From Methylomicrobium sp. (GTDB taxonomy: Bacteria > Pseudomonadota > Gammaproteobacteria > Methylococcales > Methylomonadaceae), in assembly GCA_007135635.1 (NCBI GenBank), contig SLIO01000032.1, positions 1-7,131 of the forward strand: 7,131 bases of DNA, in the 5' to 3' direction. The notes under the pieces were generated by a model. The model was not told the DNA's origin. It saw only the letters and a program-made list of their open reading frames with translations, and searched no databases. Made by a program: the position numbers and the translations under genes. This document shows, in pieces, positions 1 through 6,203 of this stretch. The stretch's first letter is position 1, and every line of letters starts with the position of its first letter.

Positions 1-29
1 CATTCTGAAAAAAGGGGGGCACCTTGGCA

Positions 30-79
30 GGACGAGTTTGACTCCCGTCCTAAAACTTACCTATATGGATGTAGGTAAG
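30..79. repeat. Two adjacent stem-loops in intergenic DNA
   Basis: Two hairpins lie side by side. The first (30-50) pairs GGAC and GAGT at 30-37 with ACTC and GTCC at 41-50, around a TTG loop and with a CC bulge. The second (56-79) is a perfect 8-bp stem, CTTACCTA at 56-63 pairing with TAGGTAAG at 72-79, around an 8-base loop. Neither is followed by a T-run on either strand, so neither looks like an intrinsic terminator. They are probably part of the intergenic repeat cluster that fills 1-310. No coding signal is seen here. Confidence 0.5.
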
Positions 80-135
80 GCGCGTGAGCAGGAGCGGGAG
101 CTTTTCAACTGAAGCCAAAGCCAATCAAAACGTTC

Positions 136-159
136 GGGACGGGTTAAATAACCCGCCCC
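136..159. repeat. Near-perfect palindrome in intergenic DNA
   Basis: CGGGTTA at 140-146 pairs with TAACCCG at 149-155 around two bases, and the stem continues with GGG at 136-138 against CCC at 157-159 after one mismatch. The 24-bp dyad is strong on both strands but has no following T-run. It may be a repeat unit or a protein-binding site. Function is not evident from the sequence. Confidence 0.5.
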
Positions 160-192
160 GCGTGGAGAGAAGCGTACCCCACGACTTTCTTA

Positions 193-303
193 TCTCGTTA
201 CCAAGTTCTAACTTGGGAACGCATACTCTCAAGCTCTGCTTGAGGTCACCCGGCAAGCGGAGCTTGAGGATAGTCACTCCCAAGCTGGAGCCTGGGAGCG
301 AGA
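193..303. repeat. Nested palindromic repeat cluster, REP-doublet-like
   Basis: Four short palindromes of one family are arranged symmetrically. Their cores are CCAAGTT/AACTTGG (201-216), CTCAAGC/GCTTGAG (228-244), CAAGC/GCTTG (254-266) and CCCAAGC/GCCTGGG (279-296). The first and fourth are inverted copies of a 26-bp unit (193-218 against 278-303, 20 of 26 bases alike, five of the six differences transitions). The second and third are inverted copies of an 18-bp unit (228-245 against 251-268, 15 of 18 alike). Both pairs share the centre at 248, so the whole block is one long imperfect inverted repeat. This matches the general design of REP doublets (REPINs) mobilised in trans by RAYT transposases. 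That family assignment is inference, because no transposase is present in the window. Confidence 0.65.
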
Positions 304-310
304 AAAAAAG

Positions 311-1543
311 CTAACCGGAAATATTTTCCACCTGGCGTGCCACTTCCCCGGACGCCAACTCGAGAGCGCACTTGTAGCATTCAAGCGCCGAATTTTTATC
401 ACCTTTTTCGGTCAATAAATCCGCCAACAGTTGATAAGCCGAAACCGAAGGTTCTATGGCAATACTTTTTTCCAAATATTGTCCAGCCTTGTCCGCCTCT
501 TTACAACGGTTGCTAATTTTACCGAGAACTCTCAATAAAACCGCATTATCGGGATAGGCCTTAAGCCAACCTTCGGCGGTTTTAAGCTGCCTTTGAGGGT
601 CATTGGATTGAACACTGCCGAACAACACCAACAACGTTTCGTCCCAATCTTCGGAAATCGAGCGCGCTAGTTCGTCTTCTACCTTGGCGCCGGCGCCAAC
701 ATCAATCATACCGGCAAAATAAATCGCGGAAATCCCCGGAATACGCTTGATGTGATCAGGCACTTCCTGCCAGATTTCCTCAATCTTGTTATAGTCGCCA
801 TTTTCCGCCGCCTGCCTCAATAAGCCACTAAAGGCCTCGGCTTCCAGTAGTTTGACTTCGGTCTCCATCAACACTTTGCTTTTATTCATCGACGGAATAA
901 TTTTGCGTATCGCTTCCCAGTCTCCCAATTGGCGATAAGTCTGATGCAGCAATTTCAAGACACTGGCATGACCGGGATTGATTGAATGCAGCTTTTTCAA
1001 GGTATTGAGCGCTTGGTCGAACTGCTGCTCCGACAAATGCATTTCCGCTTGCGTCAAACCAACCGCAATATCGGCGCCCGGCGACCGCTCTGCGGCAATT
1101 CTTAAATATTCATCGCGCTTTTCAACGGCTCCGCGCGACTGAGCGGCACGTGCCGCAGTCAAATAATGAATCAATGGTGCGCCGCTATGCGAGGCATGTT
1201 TGATTAGAATTTTTTCGGCCTTTTCCCAATTCCCTTCTGCCGAATCAACCAAACCAGCAATCAAAGCTTCTTGAGACCGATTAAATTTGACACTTTGACC
1301 ATGGGATTTAACCTTGCCGGGCAGCCTAAGCAACCAGCCCAGTAAGCGAAAAACCATATAGAAAAGAAAGAAGGCGATAACTAGCGTGACTCCCAACACC
1401 ACCAAAGACGTTTCCAAGGACCAATGACCGATACCAATCAATACGTAGCCGGGGTCGTCGTAGTGGGAAAGCCAGCTGTGTATTCCAAATGCAACCGTGA
1501 TGGCGACAAACAGCGAGCCCAGAAAAAAAATAATATTTTTCAT
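311..1543 (-). CDS. hemY: HemY, heme-operon membrane TPR protein
   Basis: HemY of the gammaproteobacterial type, 410 residues (E. coli HemY is about 398). This is not the Bacillus protoporphyrinogen oxidase of the same name. Two hydrophobic segments (about residues 4-24 and 44-66) form an inner-membrane hairpin, with the family motif PGYVLIGIGHW at 31-41 between them. After a basic stretch (LPGKVKS) the rest is helical, with tetratricopeptide-like repeats best seen near 173-206, 335-366 and 369-400 (for example ALECYKCALEL). TPRs usually mediate protein contacts, so a scaffold role for late porphyrin synthesis is plausible, but the biochemical function is not settled for the family. The ATG start at 1543 lies 19 bp after the hemX stop with only a weak purine tract (ACGGG) ahead of it. 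It is the last gene of the hemCDXY operon. The stop is TAG. Confidence 0.95.
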   Translation of the reverse strand: MKNIIFFLGSLFVAITVAFGIHSWLSHYDDPGYVLIGIGHWSLETSLVVLGVTLVIAFFLFYMVFRLLGWLLRLPGKVKSHGQSVKFNRSQEALIAGLVDSAEGNWEKAEKILIKHASHSGAPLIHYLTAARAAQSRGAVEKRDEYLRIAAERSPGADIAVGLTQAEMHLSEQQFDQALNTLKKLHSINPGHASVLKLLHQTYRQLGDWEAIRKIIPSMNKSKVLMETEVKLLEAEAFSGLLRQAAENGDYNKIEEIWQEVPDHIKRIPGISAIYFAGMIDVGAGAKVEDELARSISEDWDETLLVLFGSVQSNDPQRQLKTAEGWLKAYPDNAVLLRVLGKISNRCKEADKAGQYLEKSIAIEPSVSAYQLLADLLTEKGDKNSALECYKCALELASGEVARQVENISG

Positions 1544-1562
1544 AATGTACCCGTTGTTTTAT

Positions 1563-2747
1563 TTAGGAAGGCTCAGGCGCCGATAAAGCCTTATCGGTCT
1601 CGATTCTAAGCTTGGTAATATCGCGCAGCATTTTTAATGAATGACTGATATCCGGAAATTGGCTGTGCAAACTGATTGCCTCAAGCTTTTCCAATTCGGC
1701 AACAAAACTTCTGGCTATCGAATTGCTTGTAAAGTGTTCGGCTATCCATTCTTGGGCATCGGCAATACTAGCTTTATATAAAACTTCATTTTGTTGTACC
1801 AAACCGATTTTTATCATTTCCAATTTCACACGCAATTGCTGACGAGTAAATTGTGCTTCTTCCGGCGTAATAATTTCAGTGATTGGCTGGTCGGCGTGTC
1901 TAACCGTAACGATGCCTTCTAAACGTTTCAACGCTTTCGCCAGCAGGTCGTGCTCTTCATCGGTATGTTGAGCGTGATCGTGAATTTCATCGGACGGCGT
2001 CAACGGCTTGCCGACATAGGGCTTAATCAGCGACAACTTACCGATTTCAGTTTCCAGCGTTCTTATCGTCGAATAGATGCCGACAATATCCAATTGTTTG
2101 ACTTTAGCCAATTCGGCAATTTCTTTGGCAATTTGTTCGCGCACTTTATAAGCCGCCGCATCGCCGCTTTCACGCAAGCGCTGATCGGCCGCCTGCAACG
2201 CCTCGCGAGCAGTCTCGACATCGCCGGTCAGCTGCAGGCGCTGATTTGCGACGCTAAGCAAATACTCGGCATCGGCGATCAACCAATCGCCACGAGTTTT
2301 ACCCAATTGACGCTGAACTTGTTGAATTCGAGTGTTCAAATCAGTACGCATCGCTTCCAATTTTTCGGACTGCAGTTGAGAAAACTCAGTTAAGGATTCG
2401 TTAATCAGCCTATCTTTCGCTTTCAAATCCGATTCGATTGTAGTCAAATGCGATTGAATCGCGGCGATTTGCGTTTGATAGCCGCTAATTTGCTTCGTCA
2501 CTTCAAACAACTGCATATCCCCTTTGGTAACCTCGCCACCGAGCGTTTCCTGCTGCTGTCTTAATTGGGCAAATAAAAACAAGCCTATCCCAACGATCAA
2601 TAGGATAACTAGAAAAACGATCACAGCCAGCCAGAATCCGCTCCGGGACCGGTGCACTTTTTCGCTGCTATTTTCCTTTTTCGTATCCGTTTCAGCTTCC
2701 GCTTCCCGCTCTTGATTTTCAGTCAATTCGGCCACACTATTCCCCAT
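1563..2747 (-). CDS. hemX: HemX, heme-operon membrane coiled-coil protein
   Basis: HemX family, 394 residues (E. coli HemX is about 393). A charged cytoplasmic N-terminus rich in Glu and Lys is followed by one transmembrane helix (about 38-60). A long heptad-like region follows (about 62-150), then the conserved helical part containing GDWLIADAEYLLSVANQRL (153-171) and, near the C-terminus, LVQQNEVLYKASIADAQEW (316-334). Databases often label this family uroporphyrinogen-III C-methyltransferase, but no SAM-binding glycine motif is visible, so that name should not be taken as a function. A His/Asp/Glu-rich patch lies at 253-267. The ATG at 2747 lies inside hemD: the genes overlap by 11 bp, with no clear Shine-Dalgarno, suggesting translational coupling. 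No other Met precedes the membrane helix. Confidence 0.95.
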   Translation of the reverse strand: MGNSVAELTENQEREAEAETDTKKENSSEKVHRSRSGFWLAVIVFLVILLIVGIGLFLFAQLRQQQETLGGEVTKGDMQLFEVTKQISGYQTQIAAIQSHLTTIESDLKAKDRLINESLTEFSQLQSEKLEAMRTDLNTRIQQVQRQLGKTRGDWLIADAEYLLSVANQRLQLTGDVETAREALQAADQRLRESGDAAAYKVREQIAKEIAELAKVKQLDIVGIYSTIRTLETEIGKLSLIKPYVGKPLTPSDEIHDHAQHTDEEHDLLAKALKRLEGIVTVRHADQPITEIITPEEAQFTRQQLRVKLEMIKIGLVQQNEVLYKASIADAQEWIAEHFTSNSIARSFVAELEKLEAISLHSQFPDISHSLKMLRDITKLRIETDKALSAPEPS

Positions 2748-3507
2748 TGCACACAGTAGTTACTTTTTGAACAATCGCTTCGTCATCCGGACCGGAGGCT
2801 AAAGCGATCCTTTTAAAGCCGATATCCTCGGCAAGATATTTCATTCTTTCGCTGATAACGACCAACGGGACGGACATCAATTCCGACTTTGCGTAAGAAC
2901 CTAACATTTCCACGAGGTTAAGCAATGCTTCACCGCTGCTTACCGTGATCAGGCTTAATTCTCTGCGTTTTAACAAATCGACTACTGGCTGAACATCGGA
3001 TTGTGGTCGAATTCTTTGATAGACCTCCCAATATTCAACGGTCGCACCTCTTTCCCGCAAAGTATCGGCAAGTTTTTCCCGACCGCCTTCGCCCCTGACA
3101 ATTAAAAAGGCGCGCCCTTCAACATTCTGAAAATAAGGCATTGCCAATAAAGCTTCGCTATCGAAGCCAGTGTTAGGCACCCAATCCACGACGAGTCCCG
3201 CTGACTCCAAAGTCCTGGCTGTGGCTTTCCCAACCGAGGCGATTTTACACTGTTTAAATGGAGCTATTTTGCCATTATTCGCTTGCAGCGCAAAATTTAC
3301 CGCATTGGCGCTAACGAAGATTAAACAATCGAAATATTGCAGCCTTTCCAGCTTTTCGAATCCGCCAGTCGAGCAAGGCATTGGAACAATTTCGAGGACC
3401 GGAAAGCGCACGGCTTGCCACCCACGACTCTCGATCAAACGAGCCAAATTGTGCGCCTGATGAACAGGGCGAGTCACCAGCACCGAAATTGGTTTTGCAT
3501 TCGTCAT
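2737..3507 (-). CDS. hemD: Uroporphyrinogen-III synthase
   Basis: HemD cyclises hydroxymethylbilane, inverting ring D, to give uroporphyrinogen III. The protein has 256 residues (E. coli HemD has 246). Sequence conservation in this family is low, but the two-lobe pattern is clear: VLVTRPVHQAHNLARLIESRGW (residues 9-30, with the usual RP near the N-terminus), IFVSANAVNFAL (63-74), ASVGKATARTLESAG (90-104), the hinge region with FLIVRGEGGREKLADTL (134-150), EVYQR (161-165) and TVSSGEALLNL (188-198). The ATG start overlaps the hemC stop by one base (TAATG), which is typical of translational coupling and keeps HemC and HemD output matched. This matters because hydroxymethylbilane is unstable and closes spontaneously to the useless type I isomer. 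The family is identified by motifs and position together. Confidence 0.95.
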   Translation of the reverse strand: MTNAKPISVLVTRPVHQAHNLARLIESRGWQAVRFPVLEIVPMPCSTGGFEKLERLQYFDCLIFVSANAVNFALQANNGKIAPFKQCKIASVGKATARTLESAGLVVDWVPNTGFDSEALLAMPYFQNVEGRAFLIVRGEGGREKLADTLRERGATVEYWEVYQRIRPQSDVQPVVDLLKRRELSLITVSSGEALLNLVEMLGSYAKSELMSVPLVVISERMKYLAEDIGFKRIALASGPDDEAIVQKVTTVCNGE

Positions 3508-4433
3508 TAATCTAACAAGGCCTGCAAAATTTTATCGGCGCCGCTAATCAATAACTCTTCGGCAATCGACTGACCGATGCGTTCGGCTTGTTCGGCAGGT
3601 CCACTTCGTTCGGCGCGATATATCACGCTTCCGTCCGGATCGCCGACCAAGCCGCGCATATAAAGTGTATCCGATTGCAAGATCGCAAAACCGGCTATCG
3701 GGACTTGGCAGCCACCTTTTAACCGAGCATTCATCGCACGCTCGGCTGATACACAAATATGGGTTTCCGGATCGTGTAGCCGACTCAATAATTCGTTGAT
3801 AATCGTATCGTCGCTTCGACATTCGATACCGATCGCACCTTGACCGATGGCCGGCAAACTTTCGCTAGGATCGAGCCGCGCGGCGATTCTATGATGCATA
3901 CCTAAGCGAATCAGCCCGGCCGAGGCAAGAATGATTGCATCAAATTCGCCCGCATCGAGCTTGGCCAATCGGGTATTGACATTACCTCTCAATGTCAATA
4001 TTTCGGCATTGGGGAATTTTTCCTTGATTTGACATTGTCTACGCAAGCTGCAAGTCCCTATTCTAGGTCGTTCGGGCAGTTCGCTTAGTGAAGTATAGCG
4101 ATTAGAGACAAAGGCATCGGTAGGATCTTCACGCTGCAAAATCACGGACAAATGCAAGCCATCCGGAAATTCCACCGGCACATCCTTCATTGAATGCACG
4201 GCAATATCAGCCCTGCCTTCCAACATACCTTGTTCCAATTCCTTGACGAACAAGCCTTTACCACCAACCTTGGCCAAAGGTGCATCCAATAATTTATCGC
4301 CTTTCGTGGTCATCGTGACCAATTCGGTTTCGAGGCCCGGAAAAGCCCGCTTCAACCGCTCGGCGACATGTTCGGCCTGCCATAAGGCCAAAGGGCTCTT
4401 GCGAGTTGCGATGCGAATGATTTGATTTGTCAA
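3507..4433 (-). CDS. hemC: Hydroxymethylbilane synthase (porphobilinogen deaminase)
   Basis: HemC polymerises four porphobilinogens into hydroxymethylbilane. Family motifs are plain: [13 protein letters not shown] at the N-terminus, [30 protein letters not shown] with the catalytic Asp, [33 protein letters not shown], and [11 protein letters not shown] with the Cys that carries the dipyrromethane cofactor. There is no ATG. An in-frame TGA lies two codons before a TTG at 4445, and a second TTG is at 4433. I choose 4433 because it gives 308 residues, a GGG tract seven bases upstream, and puts the catalytic Asp at 84 and the cofactor Cys at 242, the E. coli numbers. The 4445 start would add four residues (312). 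It is the first gene of the operon. Only the exact start is uncertain. Confidence 0.97.
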   Translation of the reverse strand: MTNQIIRIATRKSPLALWQAEHVAERLKRAFPGLETELVTMTTKGDKLLDAPLAKVGGKGLFVKELEQGMLEGRADIAVHSMKDVPVEFPDGLHLSVILQREDPTDAFVSNRYTSLSELPERPRIGTCSLRRQCQIKEKFPNAEILTLRGNVNTRLAKLDAGEFDAIILASAGLIRLGMHHRIAARLDPSESLPAIGQGAIGIECRSDDTIINELLSRLHDPETHICVSAERAMNARLKGGCQVPIAGFAILQSDTLYMRGLVGDPDGSVIYRAERSGPAEQAERIGQSIAEELLISGADKILQALLD

Positions 4434-4464
4434 AACAATACCCAATACTCAACTAAAAATGCTT

Positions 4465-4470
4465 ATTGTA
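4465..4470 (-). promoter_or_regulatory. Possible -10 box for the hemCDXY operon
   Basis: Read on the minus strand, the bases are TACAAT, one mismatch from the sigma-70 -10 consensus. They lie about 30 bases before the preferred hemC start, which would give a short leader. No good -35 box is found at the usual 16-18 bp spacing, so the promoter is either weak or activator-dependent, or lies elsewhere in the divergent region. A small dyad, TGTC-C-GACA, lies just upstream (4475-4483). Confidence 0.3.
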
Positions 4471-4516
4471 ACCTGTCCGACAAGCACAATCCCTAGCGAG
4501 TTTCATTTTCCGCAGA

Positions 4517-4559
4517 CAAGATCTTGCACGACCTAGAAAAACTCATATTATTTCTAGGT
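4517..4559. promoter_or_regulatory. Two adjacent dyads, candidate operator between hemC and argH
   Basis: The hemC-argH divergent region holds a perfect 10-bp palindrome, CAAGATCTTG (4517-4526). Four bases later comes a perfect 9-bp inverted repeat, ACCTAGAAA (4531-4539) and TTTCTAGGT (4551-4559), with an AT-rich 11-base spacer. The half-sites are 20 bp apart centre to centre, two helical turns, which suits a dimeric DNA-binding protein. The right half-site abuts a candidate argH -10 box. It does not match the ARG box bound by ArgR (TGAAT-N4-ATTCA). The regulator is unknown. A hairpin in an argH leader transcript is an alternative reading. Confidence 0.45.
4524..4551 (+). promoter_or_regulatory. 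Candidate sigma-70 promoter for argH, upstream
   Basis: TTGCAC (4524-4529) and TATTAT (4546-4551) are 16 bp apart. The -10 matches the consensus at five of six bases, the -35 at three of six. Transcription would begin near 4558, inside the right arm of the 9-bp dyad, so a protein bound there would block it. This would give a leader of about 135 bases to the preferred argH start. Confidence 0.3.
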
Positions 4560-4657
4560 ACTTACAGAACTTACACCCTATTTAAAACTTTTGCTTCAAA
4601 ATTATAGAAATGGGGCGAATCAACAATTTTCAGAACACCGAAAGCCGGCGCATCGCT

Positions 4658-4663
4658 TATAAT
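4658..4663 (+). promoter_or_regulatory. Consensus -10 box just upstream of argH
   Basis: A perfect TATAAT lies 30 bases before the ATG at 4694 and would start RNA near 4670. No recognisable -35 is seen 16-18 bp upstream. If it is used, the ATG at 4610 cannot be the start for this transcript, which favours the shorter ArgH. Confidence 0.3.
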
Positions 4664-4693
4664 GAATCATTTTTAATTTCAGCACCGAAACTC

Positions 4694-6091
4694 ATGACCA
4701 CCGTTAACTCCGAAAAACTATCCAGCGCCCGGTTTGCCGAGGCCACCGATGCCTTTGTCGAAATCTTTACCGCTTCGGTCGACTTCGACAAACGCATGGC
4801 TCAGCAAGACATTCAAGGTTCGATCGCTCATGCAACAATGCTTGGCAAAATCGGCATCCTTACCGAAAGCGAACGCGATGCAATCATTGATGGCCTACAA
4901 AAAATCGGCGCCGAAATCGAGCGAGGCCAATTTAACTGGTCCGTTAAACAAGAAGACGTTCATATGAACATCGAAGCCCGCTTGACCGATATGATCGGCA
5001 TTGCCGGCAAAAAGCTGCATACTGGACGCTCACGTAACGATCAGGTAGCGACCGACATTAGGCTTTATTTGCGTGATGAAATCAAGCGCATCCGCACCGA
5101 ACTGACTCGTTTACAAAATGCCATTTTGAACCTCGCAGAACGCGAAGCGGACACAATCATGCCCGGCTTCACTCATTTGCAAGTCGCGCAACCGATCACT
5201 TTCGGACACCATCTGATGGCTTGGTTTGAAATGCTCAAACGCGATAGCGAGCGCTTAACCGACTGTCTAAAACGTATCAATATCATGCCGCTGGGCGCCG
5301 CCGCACTAGCCGGCACCAGTTATCCGATCGACCGGCACATGACTGCCCAACTGTTGCATTTTTCAGAACCGTCCGCTAATTCGCTGGATTCGGTCAGCGA
5401 CCGCGATTTCGCAATCGAATTTTGTGCCGCGGGCAGTTTGATCATGATGCATCTCTCGCGTTTTTCTGAGGAACTGGTGTTATGGTCGAGCGCCCAATTT
5501 GATTTCATTGATATTCCTGACGCTTTCTGCACCGGCTCCTCAATCATGCCGCAAAAGAAAAACCCTGATGTCCCGGAATTAGTCCGCGGCAAATCGGGAC
5601 GCGTCACAGGACATTTGGTGTCGCTATTGATGCTAATGAAAAGCCAACCGCTCGCCTACAATAAAGATAATCAAGAAGACAAAGAACCGTTGTTCGATAC
5701 TGCCGATACCTTAATCAACTGCCTGCGCGCATTCGCGGACATGGTTCCCCGACTAAGAGCTAAAAAAGACAATATGTACCGCGCCGCGAAACAGGGCTTC
5801 GCGACAGCAACCGATCTAGCCGATTATCTGGTTCGGAAAGGTCTAGCCTTTCGAGACGCACATGAAATTGTCGGCCAAGCCGTACGACTCGGTGTCGAAA
5901 CCCAACGCGACTTGTCCGAGTTAACACTAACGGAATTACAACAGTTTTCCGACAACATTCGCGAAGACGTCTTTAGCGTATTGACTCTGGAAGGCTCGGT
6001 CGCTGCCCGAAAGCATATCGGCGGGACCGCACCGAATACCGTTAGTGAGGCCATTAGCAAAGCGAGAGCCGAACTTGGAGGGAATGCTTGA
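4694..6091 (+). CDS. argH: Argininosuccinate lyase
   Basis: ArgH splits argininosuccinate into arginine and fumarate, the last step of arginine synthesis. The protein belongs to the fumarase/aspartase superfamily and forms cytoplasmic tetramers. In the chosen frame (465 residues; E. coli 457, Pseudomonas about 464) the superfamily signatures are [12 protein letters not shown] (110-121), [10 protein letters not shown] (158-167, with the catalytic-region His) and the flexible-loop signature [12 protein letters not shown] (281-292) with the serine pair and lysines. TASVDFD (26-32) and IGGTAP near the C-terminus also fit. The frame is open from an ATG at 4610, but those 28 extra residues resemble nothing in ArgH, and a TATAAT lies inside them, so I take 4694. 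Neither start has a clear ribosome binding site. The usual N-terminal WGGRF reads SSARF here (10-14). It is divergent from hemC and followed by cyaA in the same direction. Confidence 0.97.
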   Translation: MTTVNSEKLSSARFAEATDAFVEIFTASVDFDKRMAQQDIQGSIAHATMLGKIGILTESERDAIIDGLQKIGAEIERGQFNWSVKQEDVHMNIEARLTDMIGIAGKKLHTGRSRNDQVATDIRLYLRDEIKRIRTELTRLQNAILNLAEREADTIMPGFTHLQVAQPITFGHHLMAWFEMLKRDSERLTDCLKRINIMPLGAAALAGTSYPIDRHMTAQLLHFSEPSANSLDSVSDRDFAIEFCAAGSLIMMHLSRFSEELVLWSSAQFDFIDIPDAFCTGSSIMPQKKNPDVPELVRGKSGRVTGHLVSLLMLMKSQPLAYNKDNQEDKEPLFDTADTLINCLRAFADMVPRLRAKKDNMYRAAKQGFATATDLADYLVRKGLAFRDAHEIVGQAVRLGVETQRDLSELTLTELQQFSDNIREDVFSVLTLEGSVAARKHIGGTAPNTVSEAISKARAELGGNA

Positions 6092-6094
6092 ATT

Positions 6095-6177
6095 GGTGAA
6101 TAGTGAAAGAGGAAAGAGGAAATCAGCGCTTGACAAGCGGTCAAAATTTCGAATTATTTCTCTATTCTCTATTCACC
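6095..6177. repeat. Short intergenic element with inverted ends
   Basis: GGTGAATAG (6095-6103) is exactly inverted as CTATTCACC (6169-6177). The arms extend inwards: the left arm goes on with two tandem GAAAGAG units and ends GGAAAT (to 6123), and the right arm has two TCTCTAT units (from 6156). The right arm read in reverse equals the left arm apart from a few changes and one 7-bp unit missing. The middle (6127-6144) can form two competing 5-bp hairpins. The form is that of a tiny MITE-like or dispersed repeat of 83 bp. No target-site duplication is evident, and no transposase is present in the window. Confidence 0.5.
6130..6157 (+). promoter_or_regulatory. Candidate sigma-70 promoter for cyaA
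   Basis: TTGACA (6130-6135) is a perfect -35 box. At 16 bp spacing lies AATTAT (6152-6157), four of six matches to the -10 consensus. Transcription would begin near 6164, about 40 bases before the cyaA ATG. The boxes fall in the middle of the inverted-end repeat at 6095-6177, so the repeat may have supplied the promoter. No clear CRP site is seen. Read-through from argH could add expression, because no terminator is evident after argH. Confidence 0.45.
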
Positions 6178-6203
6178 GCTTACCGCTAACCAGTCACGAC
6201 TCC

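Noticed and set aside
84..314. Open frame of 76 codons, GTG start
   Set aside because: It runs through the palindromes at 136-159 and 193-303 and its peptide is essentially translated repeat. It has no family features and ends inside the hemY stop region.
303..329. Possible intrinsic terminator after hemY on the minus strand
   Set aside because: A T-run (303-309 complement) follows a 5-bp A/T-rich stem (GGAAA/TTTCC, 317-329), but the stem is weak, lies within the hemY coding end and is seven bases from the T-run. Too poor to call.
1950..2393. 147-codon frame opposite hemX
   Set aside because: It is a shadow of the well-supported hemX frame on the other strand, with no family features of its own.
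3544..3822. 92-codon frame within hemC, same strand
   Set aside because: HemC motifs continue without interruption in the main frame across this stretch, including the cofactor Cys region. This is an out-of-frame shadow.
4660..4682. ARG box for ArgR near argH
   Set aside because: TGAAT occurs at 4663-4667 but the second half-site is not ATTCA at the required spacing, so the match is only one half.
5824..6144. Minus-strand frames opposite the argH 3' end
   Set aside because: They lie over intact ArgH coding sequence and the intergenic repeat, and show no recognisable domain.
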